A stretch of DNA of 64,000 nucleotides, taken from positions 25,927 to 89,926 of the forward strand of contig NZ_KB903259.1 of NCBI RefSeq assembly GCF_000379685.1, given 5' to 3'. The position numbers were made by a program, and so were the translations under genes. Of this stretch, positions 31,900 to 41,347 are shown piece by piece (within the stretch, counting starts at the first letter, position 1; each line of letters begins with the position of its first letter). A model generated the notes under the pieces. The model was not told the DNA's origin. It searched no databases and saw only the letters and a program-made list of their open reading frames with translations. This DNA comes from Catelliglobosispora koreensis DSM 44566 (GTDB lineage: Bacteria > Actinomycetota > Actinomycetes > Mycobacteriales > Micromonosporaceae).

Positions 31900-34520
31900 A
31901 ACTCACCGTCGACGGGAAGCCGGTGACCGTGCCCGATGGAGCATCCATTCTGGACGCCGTCCGGATTGCCGGTCATGACGTGGCAACGGTTTGCCACGAT
32001 GACAGACTAAAACCCACCGGCGCCTGCCGTGTGTGCCTGGTCAAGACTGACCAGCAGGGGGTTGTGGCGGCGTGCGTTACGCGTGCCTCGGAGGCGCTGA
32101 ACATCAGCACCGCCGATACGCAGACCGTGGCGCTGGTCCGCCAGACACTTGAGCTCATGGTGTCACGGCTGCCCGCGTCCGCGCTGGGTATGCCGACCGA
32201 ACTGGCGCGGGCATGCCGGAAGCTGGGTGTTACCACGGCTGGTACGGCGCGAGGGCAGGGTGTCGACGAAACCCATCCGTATGTCCATCTCGACCGGGAT
32301 CTGTGTGTCGCATGTGGACGGTGTGTGCGCATGTGCGATGAGGTACAGGGTACGTTCGCGCTCACGCTGGCGGGGCGCGGCGCGCACGCCGTCGTTGCGC
32401 CTGGCCCGGGGTCGTGGGCGCAGTCAGACTGTGTGGCCTGCGGGGCATGCGTTGACTCTTGCCCGTCCGGTGCGCTCACCAGCCCGGGATCGCTGGACGA
32501 AGCATCCCGGGTGGTGACGACGACGTGTGGCTATTGCGGTGTCGGATGCTCGGTCGATGTCCACCTTGGAGGCAACGGCATCACGCAGATCACGCCGCAC
32601 CGCAACGGGCCGGTAAACCGTGGCCATGCCTGCGTCAAAGGACGATTCGCCTTCGGCTTTGTGACCTCACCTGACCGGCTGACCACACCGCTGATTCGCC
32701 GCGACGGAAGTCTGCGGCCGGCCTCGTGGGACGAGGCCATAGCCTATACGGCGCAACGGCTTCGGCAAATCATCGCCGATCACGGGCCAGACTCGGTGGC
32801 GGTCATCTCCTCGGCGCGGGCGACGAACGAAGAGAACTACCTGATGCAGAAACTGGCCCGGGTCGCCATCGGCACCAACAACATCGACAACTGCTCGCGG
32901 ATCTGCCATGCGCCGTCTGCGGCCGGGCTCACCGCATCATTCGGGCTCGCCGGGGGCACCAATGCCGCCGAAGACATCGACAAGGCGGACTGTTTCCTGA
33001 TCGTCGGCGCCAATCCCACCGAAGCGCATCCCGTCATCGGTGCCCGCATCAAGCAACGCGTCCTGGCGGGCGCCAAGCTTGTTGTGATCGACCCTCGCCG
33101 CACGGAACTCGCCCGCATGGCGGATGTGCATGTGCGCTGTGCCCCCGGAGACAACGTTGCCGTGTTCAACGGGCTGGCTCACCTGCTATGGGAGAACGGC
33201 TGGATCGACCGGGAGTTCCTTGAAACCCGTGCCGAGGGGCTTGAGGAGCTTTGTGAGCTGCTTTCCGCGTACCCCGAAAAGGAACTGCCCACAGGGGAGC
33301 TGGAGCGGGCCGCGCAACTGTATGGCACGGCGGCCTTCCCGATGATCTTCTATGGCCTTGGGGTGACCGAGCACGCGCACGGCACCGACGGTGTGCGGAC
33401 GCTGGCCAACCTCGCCATCCTGCGCGGTGCCGTCGGAACGGCCAGCGGTGGCGGGGCGAATCCCTTGCGGGGCCAGAACAATGTGCAGGGTGCTTCAGAT
33501 ATGGGTGCGCTGCCCGACTTGCTCCCGGGCTACCAGCCGGTGGCTGATGCCCAACTGCGGGCAGCAGTTGAATCGTGTTGGGGGTCAAGCATTCCGGCGA
33601 CTCCGGGGCTCCGGATTCCGCAGATGTTCGACGCGGCGATGGCCGGCCAGCTCAAGGCACTGTGGGTTTTCGGTGAGAACATCCTGCAAACTGATCCTGA
33701 CGCCGGCCACGTGAGGGCGGCCTTGAACGCCTGCGATCTCGTGATAAGCCAGGAGATCTTCCTGTCTGACACCGCGGCCGTGGCAGACGTCGTGCTGCCC
33801 GGAGCTTCCTTCCTGGAAAAAGACGGCACGTTCGTCAACTTTGACCGGCGCTTCCAGCGCGTCCGCCCGGCCCTCGCCTCAGCCCACACCGACTTCGACG
33901 TGATCCACGCAATGGCCGCAGCACTCGGAGCCGACCTCGGCTGCCGCACACCCGCCGACGCGATGGACGAATGCGCCCGCATAGCCCCCCTATTTCGCGG
34001 CGTTAGCCATGCCCGGCTCGACCATGAAGGTGCCCTGCACTGGCCTTGCCCGCACCCGGAAGCGGCAGGGGAGGCGCAGCTATACCGGGACAGGTTCGCC
34101 ACGCCGACCGGCCGGGCACGCCTAGCGGCACGCCCCTGGCTCCCCCCAGGCGAACAGCCGAGCGCGGAGTTCCCTTTCACCTTGATAACGGGAAGGCGGC
34201 TCGTGCATTACAACGCTGGCACCATGACCCGCCGCACACCCAACCTGGGCCTGCTCAGCGGCGAAACGATCGACATCCACCCTTCGGACGGCGCCAAGCT
34301 GGGCATCACCGACGGAACCATCGTGCGAATTTCGAGCCGCCGGGGCATCGTCTGGGTGCCTGCCCGGCTGACCGATCAGGTAGCACCCGGACAGGTTTTC
34401 ATGGCGTTTCACTTCCCAGACGTAGCTACAAACCTGCTCACGTCGGATTGCCGTGACGAGGTCACCTCATGCCCCGAATTCAAGGTGACGGCGGTAAGCC
34501 TGGAAGGTGATCTGGCTTAG
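31896..34520 (+). CDS. Formate dehydrogenase catalytic subunit, molybdopterin, Cys-type
   Basis: The 874-residue enzyme oxidises formate to CO2 using a Mo/W-bis-MGD cofactor. N-terminal ferredoxin domain: [2Fe-2S] (CHDDRLKPTGACRVC), His-Cys cluster, and two 4Fe-4S sets (CVACGRCVRMC and CVACGACVDSCP). The catalytic part begins with CGYCGVGC, and RICHAPSAAGL places the metal-ligand Cys at about residue 337, where E. coli FdhF has selenocysteine. The adjacent NADH subunit makes it FdsA-like, NAD-linked and soluble. No FdhD or gamma subunit gene is in the window. ATG 31896 overlaps the upstream stop. Confidence 0.94.
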   Translation: MKLTVDGKPVTVPDGASILDAVRIAGHDVATVCHDDRLKPTGACRVCLVKTDQQGVVAACVTRASEALNISTADTQTVALVRQTLELMVSRLPASALGMPTELARACRKLGVTTAGTARGQGVDETHPYVHLDRDLCVACGRCVRMCDEVQGTFALTLAGRGAHAVVAPGPGSWAQSDCVACGACVDSCPSGALTSPGSLDEASRVVTTTCGYCGVGCSVDVHLGGNGITQITPHRNGPVNRGHACVKGRFAFGFVTSPDRLTTPLIRRDGSLRPASWDEAIAYTAQRLRQIIADHGPDSVAVISSARATNEENYLMQKLARVAIGTNNIDNCSRICHAPSAAGLTASFGLAGGTNAAEDIDKADCFLIVGANPTEAHPVIGARIKQRVLAGAKLVVIDPRRTELARMADVHVRCAPGDNVAVFNGLAHLLWENGWIDREFLETRAEGLEELCELLSAYPEKELPTGELERAAQLYGTAAFPMIFYGLGVTEHAHGTDGVRTLANLAILRGAVGTASGGGANPLRGQNNVQGASDMGALPDLLPGYQPVADAQLRAAVESCWGSSIPATPGLRIPQMFDAAMAGQLKALWVFGENILQTDPDAGHVRAALNACDLVISQEIFLSDTAAVADVVLPGASFLEKDGTFVNFDRRFQRVRPALASAHTDFDVIHAMAAALGADLGCRTPADAMDECARIAPLFRGVSHARLDHEGALHWPCPHPEAAGEAQLYRDRFATPTGRARLAARPWLPPGEQPSAEFPFTLITGRRLVHYNAGTMTRRTPNLGLLSGETIDIHPSDGAKLGITDGTIVRISSRRGIVWVPARLTDQVAPGQVFMAFHFPDVATNLLTSDCRDEVTSCPEFKVTAVSLEGDLA

Positions 34521-34606
34521 CGGGTGCAGCGCTATTTCTGTGATGGGCTGGCCGCCGCCGCAAGAATAGTCATTTGGGCGGCGGCGGTCGGTAAGTGTCC
34601 CTGTTG

Positions 34607-35281
34607 CTACGGGTTGACGTGCAATTGGTTGCTGAGGCTTGTCACGCCGGGGACGTTCCAGGCGGCATGCTCGGCCTGTCGGTGTTCGGCCCAGGACCGT
34701 ACGGTGCCGTGCAGGACCAGGTGGTGATCCTTGACCTCAACGGTGATGTTGCTGGCATCAATCTGGGCATTGCGCTGGAAAGCCGATTCGATCGCTTCTT
34801 TGACACCTTTGACCGAGATCGGCTGGTCGAGAGTGATCTGGTTGTCCACGGCGACGAGTCCGCGCAGGTACCGGACGCAGCGTTCAGCGGCACGGCGCTG
34901 ATAGTCCCAGCGGACCTTGCCGGTCAGGGTGAGCACCTGATTACGGACTTTGGCCTGCACGGAGTCTGGAGGGACGTCAACGGCCGAGTCCAGGTTGGCG
35001 ACTGCGGCCTGGGCGATATCGATATCGGAGGTACCGACCGTGCCGGGCAGCCTGACGATAATCTCGTCAGCCACCGCCTTGACACCGCTGACACGCAACG
35101 CGGCCCGTTCGGCCGCCAGACGTTCAGGCAGGCTGTCGACCTCACCCGACAGGGTAATCACGCCATCGTTTGCGGACACACCAACGTGGGCGTGATTCAC
35201 CTCGGAGGTAAACGCCAGCTCGTCGAGCACGTCCGCCTGCAGATCACCATCCTTGATGGTGACGCTCTTCTGGATAGTCAT
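34607..35281 (-). CDS. Triple BON-domain protein
   Basis: This 224-residue protein consists of three BON domains, each about 65 residues (starts near 15, 85 and 155): for example ANDGVITLSGEVDSLPERLAAERAA, NQVLTLTGKVRWDYQRRAAERCV and DHHLVLHGTVRSWAEHRQAEHAA. BON domains bind phospholipid or other membrane surfaces, as in OsmY. There is no signal peptide, so it may be cytoplasmic. ATG 35281 overlaps the stop of the upstream gene by 4 bases. It is convergent with the formate dehydrogenase operon. Confidence 0.9.
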   Translation of the reverse strand: MTIQKSVTIKDGDLQADVLDELAFTSEVNHAHVGVSANDGVITLSGEVDSLPERLAAERAALRVSGVKAVADEIIVRLPGTVGTSDIDIAQAAVANLDSAVDVPPDSVQAKVRNQVLTLTGKVRWDYQRRAAERCVRYLRGLVAVDNQITLDQPISVKGVKEAIESAFQRNAQIDASNITVEVKDHHLVLHGTVRSWAEHRQAEHAAWNVPGVTSLSNQLHVNP

Positions 35282-35879
35282 ACCGTTACCGTCCTGTCCC
35301 GGCCATCGGTTCGGGCAGTGCCAAACGGCCCTTCGTGGCAGGACTTCCGCCGCTGACCACCCTCTATGTATCTGGTGGCTGCTTCGGTGAAGCAGTCGAA
35401 GAATATCCATCCTGGGCTGGAAGGTGTTGCGTAGCAAGGGATACGTTTGCCTATTATCAGGCTCGGCGGCCCGAACAGATGCTCGGCCTCGCTGCGGCGG
35501 ACATCATGGCCATCGAACTGCTTACGCAGGTCGCCATTGAGTAGATCCCACTCGGCCTCATTCAGTAGCCGGTCGACGGGCAGGTAGCCGAGCTGGTGGA
35601 ACTGTTCGGCGTATACCGACGCCACCTCTTCAACGCAGCGGCGCTCTTTACCGAATACAGCCATGAATGGTCCCGCGACGCCCAGTTTGCAAACGCGCCA
35701 AGGACTTTCGTCACTCCGTCGTAGCCGGCATCGCGGCCGTCAAGGAAACACAGGTCATCCATGAGGCCACGCGCCTGTATGTCGAAACCCTGCCCAGTCG
35801 TTGCCCACATCCCCGGCCTTGTCAAAAGCATGGGGAGCCGTTCAAGCCAGCGCTGCCGAAGATCCTCCGCTGAACGCAC
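35278..35879 (-). pseudogene. Frame-split conserved hypothetical gene
   Basis: Two frames read as one protein. The N-terminal part from GTG 35879 (SAEDLRQRWLERLPMLLTRPGMW, FLDGRDAGYDGVTKVLGAFA) switches frame near 35690, and the rest reads GVAGPF, MAVFGKERRCVEEVASVYAEQF, LLNEAEWDLLNGDL, SEAEHLFGPPSLIIGKR and GWIFFDCF to the stop at 35278. The combined product would be about 200 residues. The family is familiar from actinobacteria but unnamed. If the frame split is real the gene is broken, although a start at ATG 35664 could still make the last 128 residues. A base error is possible. The stop overlaps the BON gene start. Confidence 0.6.
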
Positions 35880-35922
35880 CCGGCCACGCTACCGAACCGG
35901 CGGACGCTGTTTAGAACAAGCG

Positions 35923-38796
35923 CTACGCCGTGCCGGGTTGCTCGCTGAGCATTTCCGCGAGGTGGTGGCGTGAGCTGACGTTGAGCTTGCGATAGATGTT
36001 GCCCAAGTGGACTTCGACGGTCTTTGGCGTGATGAAGAGCGCCTGCGGGATCTGGCGGTTCGTCTGTCCGGTGACGGCCAGTTCGGCGACACGCCATTCG
36101 CTTGGGGTGAGCACGGTTTCGGCGCTGGCGGCATGTTTGCCGGGATGTCCTCCAGCGGCGAGGAGTTCCGTGCGCACGCGTTCGAAAAGCGTTGTGGCAC
36201 CACACTGTTCGGCGACCTCTAGGGCCAGCGTCAGATGTTCGCGGGCTTCTTTGCGCTGACCGCTGCGGCGGATCGCCGCGCCCAAGTCATAGAGCGCGTG
36301 AGCGTAGTCCAGCCGGGCGGGGGAGGCGGCCAGGTCGCTGACGGCCTCGTCGAGCAGGGCTAGACCGTCTGACTCGCCGAGCCGCGCTAGGGCGAGAACG
36401 TGTTTGGCGTGGCCGATCGGCCGGTTCGCGCGCCACTTGACGGCTAGGTCCAGTTCTCGCGACGCGTACTCGGCGGCCTCTTCTTTCTTCCCCAAGGCGA
36501 TCAGATTCAGAGCGGCTTCACTGCGCCACGGCACGATCGCGGGATTGAACCCGCCCAAGGCCTCGTCGGAGTTTCCGGCTCGGAGCGCCGCTTCACAGGC
36601 GCCGAGGTGGTCGCCCCGCGCACGCAACAGCCGCGCGTGGCACAGCAAGGTCTGATACCCCACCGGCTGGTACTCGAGGTTGACGATGCCTTCGGGCGTG
36701 GCGACCTGAGCGAGCACTTGAGCCGCCTCGTCAACGCGGCCCTGTGCTAGGAGCGCCTCGGCAAGGGTAGTCACGACCTGTGCTTGCGCCGAGGCCATGT
36801 GGGTCGACTCCACGAGTGCCAGCGCTTGGCGGGCATCGAGTTCCGCGTCGCGCAGCGCCCCGCGCCATAGCCAGCCGAGCGCACGGAACATTGTCGCGAG
36901 GGCGGCACCGGTCGACGATCCGCGACGGTGCACATCGGCGACCGCGTCATTGAGGATCGCCATGACCTCAGGGGCATCGGCTGCCAGCAGCGTCATCCAG
37001 ATCGGGAAGATCGCCTCGGAGGAACGGTCGATTTGGACGGCTCCACCTTCTAGGGCACGGCGAGCCCGGTCGACCGCATGCGGTTCCAGTGCGTGGCATT
37101 CCCACAGCGCGAGGATGCCGTCGAGCACTTTGCCGCCATAGGTCGGCACGGGTGTCAGTGCCCGGCACTGGTCGATGAACTCAGGTATCCCGTTCTCGTG
37201 CGGAACCATCAGCATCACAACCGCTTGAGCGGCGAAGCACCGGCGGCGGGTGTCCTGTTCGGACGATGGGAGCAGCGTGATCGCCTCAGCCAGATAGGAC
37301 CGGCCGTCGACGTAACGGCCCGCGCGCAGCAGTCCGACGCCTAATTCCGTTGCGGTGCGGGCTTTTTCGGTCCGGTCAGTCTCCAGCTCGTACGCTTCCC
37401 GTGCCCGCGCGACGAAACTTGTCAGGTCGACACGGTAAACCGCGGCCCGTGCCCGGTGCAGCAGACTCAGGCGCTGACCTGACGTGAGCGGCTCCGCTAG
37501 CGCGCGGTTGAGGTACTGGTACGCGTTTTGGTTGGCGCCACGCGCGAGTGCTTGAGTCGCCGCGCTCTCCAAGCTGTGCACTACGGCGGGATCGTCCTGT
37601 GGGGGCAATCGCAAGAGATGCGCCGCGACAGCTTCGGCCGGCTGGTGGCTCGACTCCAGCAGGCGCCATGCCCGGCGGTGCTCCTCAATGCGTTGTGTCG
37701 CCGGGATGTTGCCGTAGATCGTGGCCTGGACGAGGGGGTGAACAAACTGGCAGGAGTTGGGTGCCTTGGCGGAATCCGGCGCGAGGATGTTCGCCGCTTG
37801 AAGGCGCCTCACCGCATCTAGGACCGCGGTTTCGCCGAGATCGGATAGCTTGGCGGCGAACGGGATCGAGGCACTGTCCCCGAGCACGGCGACGGCTTCG
37901 GCGACCCGGGTGCATTCGGCTGGCAGCGCCCGCAGCCAAGACCGCACCCGCCGGTTGAGCAAACCGTTGGCGCCCTTGGTAATGAGTTCCTTATTCGCGG
38001 AGGTGGGCGAGAAGCCCTGCTGCTTGGCGGCTTCGGCACATTCCAGTAGGAGCAGCGGATTGCCGCGGCTAGCCGTGTGGCACGTGGCGATGAAATCACC
38101 GTCCGGTGTGGAGTCCAGCATGGCCTCGATCAGGGCTGAAGTGGACGCGACCGACAGAGGGCCCGGCCGGACCGTCACACATGCCGGGTCAGACACGATC
38201 ATGTCCAAGAGCGGGCTGCTGTCGTCAACTGTGGCTGGCCGCAGTCCGGCGAAGACGGCCGCCGGCAACTCGCCAAGGCGCGGCAAGAGATAGGCCAAGA
38301 ACCGAAGCGACGGTTCGTCGGCCCAGTGCAGGTCGTCGCAGATAAGCGTGAGCGGGCCGTCCTGGCAGAGGTTGACCGTGAGCCAGTAGAGCCCATGCAG
38401 CACGGCGAAGTCTCCGACCGGCTGCGTGGCGAGGCTCTCTGGCCCGATCACGGCCGTGGCCTGACTGGCCGTGCCGTTGAGCCAGCGGCTGCGCTGATCG
38501 TTGTCCGCGGCCATCAGCAACGGGTCGAAGAGCTGGCGGACCAGACCATAGCTGTGTGCGCGCTCCAGCTCAGAGGCCCGAGCCGTGCGCACGAGAGATC
38601 CAGCCACGCCTGATAGCACTGCGGCTTCACTGAGGAGACGGCTCTTACCCATGCCGGCCGGGCCCTCGAAAGCGATGAACCCGCCATCGCCCGCCACAGA
38701 GGCCGCGACCGCATCCTGGATGATCGCGAGCTCAGCGGCCCGGTCGTACAAATGGGCGTTTTCGGGGTCTTTGGGCTGCCCCATACCCATAAGCAT
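35923..38796 (-). CDS. LAL-type LuxR transcriptional regulator with AAA ATPase
   Basis: The 957-residue regulator has an N-terminal ATPase with Walker A GPAGMGKSR (about 45-53) and Walker B LTLICDDLHWADEPS (about 155-169), a long helical TPR-like middle with many Ala/Leu repeats, and a C-terminal LuxR HTH from about 890: LTPSEWRVAELAVTGQTNRQIPQALFITPKTVEVHLGNIYRKL. Such large ATP-binding LuxR proteins activate pathways such as maltose use or antibiotic clusters; the target here is unknown. It starts at ATG 38796, 15 bases after a small membrane-protein gene, and ends 44 bases after the frame-split gene's start. Confidence 0.92.
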   Translation of the reverse strand: MLMGMGQPKDPENAHLYDRAAELAIIQDAVAASVAGDGGFIAFEGPAGMGKSRLLSEAAVLSGVAGSLVRTARASELERAHSYGLVRQLFDPLLMAADNDQRSRWLNGTASQATAVIGPESLATQPVGDFAVLHGLYWLTVNLCQDGPLTLICDDLHWADEPSLRFLAYLLPRLGELPAAVFAGLRPATVDDSSPLLDMIVSDPACVTVRPGPLSVASTSALIEAMLDSTPDGDFIATCHTASRGNPLLLLECAEAAKQQGFSPTSANKELITKGANGLLNRRVRSWLRALPAECTRVAEAVAVLGDSASIPFAAKLSDLGETAVLDAVRRLQAANILAPDSAKAPNSCQFVHPLVQATIYGNIPATQRIEEHRRAWRLLESSHQPAEAVAAHLLRLPPQDDPAVVHSLESAATQALARGANQNAYQYLNRALAEPLTSGQRLSLLHRARAAVYRVDLTSFVARAREAYELETDRTEKARTATELGVGLLRAGRYVDGRSYLAEAITLLPSSEQDTRRRCFAAQAVVMLMVPHENGIPEFIDQCRALTPVPTYGGKVLDGILALWECHALEPHAVDRARRALEGGAVQIDRSSEAIFPIWMTLLAADAPEVMAILNDAVADVHRRGSSTGAALATMFRALGWLWRGALRDAELDARQALALVESTHMASAQAQVVTTLAEALLAQGRVDEAAQVLAQVATPEGIVNLEYQPVGYQTLLCHARLLRARGDHLGACEAALRAGNSDEALGGFNPAIVPWRSEAALNLIALGKKEEAAEYASRELDLAVKWRANRPIGHAKHVLALARLGESDGLALLDEAVSDLAASPARLDYAHALYDLGAAIRRSGQRKEAREHLTLALEVAEQCGATTLFERVRTELLAAGGHPGKHAASAETVLTPSEWRVAELAVTGQTNRQIPQALFITPKTVEVHLGNIYRKLNVSSRHHLAEMLSEQPGTA

Positions 38797-38811
38797 AGAG
38801 CTCGCTCTGCG

Positions 38812-38991
38812 TTATTCGCGGACCGACTCCGCGTCGTCTTGGATCAGAACGACCGCCACGAGACCCGCGACCACCAGGCTAAATAACCATGTCGCATCTT
38901 CGAGGAGCCGTGCGGCGGCGATGCCGTTGCCGATCAGCAGAACAAAACTTGTCCACAGCAGCCGGCGCTGTGCCTTGCTCAGAAAACCCAT
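38812..38991 (-). CDS. Small two-helix membrane protein
   Basis: This 59-residue protein (starts MGFLSKAQRRLLWTSFV, ends QDDAESVRE) has two hydrophobic helices at about 13-27 and 35-51 with a short polar loop. It has no family I recognise. ATG 38991 has only a weak GGTGGG upstream. It lies 15 bases before the LuxR regulator on the same strand and is probably cotranscribed, perhaps acting as a membrane partner; that is a guess. It is divergent from the penicillin-binding protein gene. Confidence 0.6.
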   Translation of the reverse strand: MGFLSKAQRRLLWTSFVLLIGNGIAAARLLEDATWLFSLVVAGLVAVVLIQDDAESVRE

Positions 38992-39127
38992 AGCGCACCC
39001 ACCCGGAAAGTGTGCCGGGGGATACTAGCGGTGCCCTCCACCGATCATCCGAATTCGGCAGCGACAAAAGAGCCGCTTTTGGGGTATGTGTGTTGGCAAA
39101 CGCCCCCGACTGAGATGGTGCCCCCCG

Positions 39128-41344
39128 ATGAATCTGCAGTCCCAGGTAGCGAAATGGCTGGCCGACAACCCCGCGGCCGGCGAATTCTGGCGCCGGTTCC
39201 GCAGACGGCTCACCGGCCGTCACAAGAAGCGGGTCGTGATGCTCGCCGTTGCTGGCATCGTCGCCGGTGGCGGGCTCATCGGAGGCGCCTACTTCTACGA
39301 CTCGGTGCAGGAGCCGGGCGAGCTGAACTTGACGAACAACACAGAGATCTTCGCACGCGACAACGCGACCCAGCTGGCCCGGCTCGGCTCTCAAAACCGG
39401 GTCGAAGTGCCGCTGGAGAAACTCACGCCTCAGGTGCAGAAGGCGCTGATCGCGGGCGAGGACAAGCATTTCTACGAGCACGACGGCATCGATCTCGGCG
39501 GCATCGCCCGCGCCGCGTGGAACAACTTCACCGGCGGTGAGACACAGGGTGGTTCCACGATTACGCAGCAGTATGCACGCCAGGCCGCTGGTGACTTGGA
39601 GATCTCATACGCGCGCAAGCTTCGCGAAGCCATCATGGCTCGCAAGTTAGAGGACAACTACTCCAAGGAGCAGATCCTCAGCTTCTACCTCAACACCGTC
39701 TACTTTGGACGGGGAGCTCACGGGATTGGGGCGGCGGCCGAGACGTATTTCGCTATCCCGCCGGACAAGCTCGAGACGCTCACGGTCGCTCAAGCGGCGG
39801 TGCTCGGCGCGGTGCTGCGCCAGCCCGAAGGCAAAGACGGCTATGACCCGGCTCAGAACCCGCAGAACGCGCAAGACCGCTGGGCCTACGTCCTGAACAA
39901 CATGATCGAGATGGATTGGCTGTCCCAGCAGGACCGCGACGCCATGAAGTATCCAGCGCCCGCCGACCCCAAGGCTCCCAAGGCCGGTGAGCTGCAAAGC
40001 CCAGAGAGTGCCAAGTCGGCGGCCTGGGGCTACAACGACCGTGCCACGGGACACATCATCAAATACATCGAGGCCGAGCTGGAACAGCGTGGTGTCAAGC
40101 AAGAGCTGCGTGACCGCGGCCTTAACGACTGGATGAGCGCGGGCCTGCGCATCGTGACCACGATTGACCCGCGGGCTCAGGCGGCACTCGAAGCACAGCT
40201 CAACCGGGGCGCGGAGGGTTCGCCCATGCGGGCGCAAAAGGACAACCTGCTCGCCGCGGGAGTCGCGATCGAGCCCGGCAATGGGCGTGTGCTGGCCTAT
40301 TACGGCGGCAACAACAAGGGCACCGACACCGACTGGGCCAGCGATGCCGAGCCACACCCGCCGGCCTCGTCGTTCAAGCCCTACACGCTGGCAGCGGCAC
40401 TGGCCGCCAACATCTCGACACAGTCCATTTGGGACGCCAGTGAGATGAAGAAGGGCGTCAACGGCGCACAGTTTGACGTGGCGAACGCGGGCCGCGAGAA
40501 CAGCTCGCTGTCCTGCGGAACGCGCTGCACCTTGGAAACCTTGATGATTCAGTCGTTCAACGTGGCGTTCTTCAAAGTCGCGCAGAAGATCGGCCCGGAC
40601 AAGGTCGCCACGATGGCCAAGAACGCTGGCGTCAAGACAATGTGGACAACCGCGCCGTTCCAGCCAGTGCATCTAGACAAGGGTGTACCGGCCGGGCGCA
40701 GCACCTTCGATTACCACGTTGGCTTCGGGCAGTACCCGGTGTCGGTGATCGATCATGCCAGTGGCATGGCGACACTGGCCGGGCACGGCGTGTATGCCAC
40801 ACCGCACTTCCTGCTGTCGGTCGACCGCAAGAACCGCCAGACCGGCGCCTGGGAGAAGATGGCGTCAGGTGACGAGCGGCTGGCTCCCAAGCAGACCATC
40901 CCGCGGGCGGTCGCCGATGAGGTGACCTATGTGCTCAAGAAGGTGCCGTCGACGCAAGGACACACCCTGAGCGGACGTCAGGTCGCCTCCAAGAGCGGCA
41001 CGTGGGAAAACGGCCAGAACGCGGGCACCAACGCGCACGCTTGGTATGTCGGCTACACCGAGCAGATCGCTACGGCGATTTGGGTTGGCAGCCGTGACCA
41101 CAATGCCACGCCCATCAAAGATCCAAAGGGCAACAACATCTTTGGCTCCGGGTTGCCCGGCCAGATGTGGGAGAACTTTATGAACGAAGCCCACAAGGTG
41201 TTGCAACTGCCCGCTAAGCGGATGACCGATGGCACGGGCGGAAGACTCGGCGACCGCAACGCGGGCGAATTCCCCGCCACCTTCGGCCGCGACCGCGAGT
41301 GGCCCAAGCCTGACCGCAGCAAGCCGCCGCGCTGGCCGAGGTAG
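39128..41344 (+). CDS. Class A penicillin-binding protein (transglycosylase/transpeptidase)
   Basis: The 738-residue enzyme polymerises and cross-links peptidoglycan outside the membrane. It has a basic cytoplasmic N-terminus, one membrane anchor (about 40-62, VVMLAVAGIVAGGGLIGGAYF), a GT51 domain with AGEDKHFYEHDGID (catalytic Glu about 111), QGGSTITQQYAR and KLREAIMARKLE, and a transpeptidase with SSFK at about 414-417, SFN in place of SxN and KSGTWENG at about 622. ATG 39128 starts the cytoplasmic tail; longer readings upstream are unlikely. The C-terminus is Pro/Lys/Arg-rich. Confidence 0.95.
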   Translation: MNLQSQVAKWLADNPAAGEFWRRFRRRLTGRHKKRVVMLAVAGIVAGGGLIGGAYFYDSVQEPGELNLTNNTEIFARDNATQLARLGSQNRVEVPLEKLTPQVQKALIAGEDKHFYEHDGIDLGGIARAAWNNFTGGETQGGSTITQQYARQAAGDLEISYARKLREAIMARKLEDNYSKEQILSFYLNTVYFGRGAHGIGAAAETYFAIPPDKLETLTVAQAAVLGAVLRQPEGKDGYDPAQNPQNAQDRWAYVLNNMIEMDWLSQQDRDAMKYPAPADPKAPKAGELQSPESAKSAAWGYNDRATGHIIKYIEAELEQRGVKQELRDRGLNDWMSAGLRIVTTIDPRAQAALEAQLNRGAEGSPMRAQKDNLLAAGVAIEPGNGRVLAYYGGNNKGTDTDWASDAEPHPPASSFKPYTLAAALAANISTQSIWDASEMKKGVNGAQFDVANAGRENSSLSCGTRCTLETLMIQSFNVAFFKVAQKIGPDKVATMAKNAGVKTMWTTAPFQPVHLDKGVPAGRSTFDYHVGFGQYPVSVIDHASGMATLAGHGVYATPHFLLSVDRKNRQTGAWEKMASGDERLAPKQTIPRAVADEVTYVLKKVPSTQGHTLSGRQVASKSGTWENGQNAGTNAHAWYVGYTEQIATAIWVGSRDHNATPIKDPKGNNIFGSGLPGQMWENFMNEAHKVLQLPAKRMTDGTGGRLGDRNAGEFPATFGRDREWPKPDRSKPPRWPR

Positions 41345-41347
41345 CCG

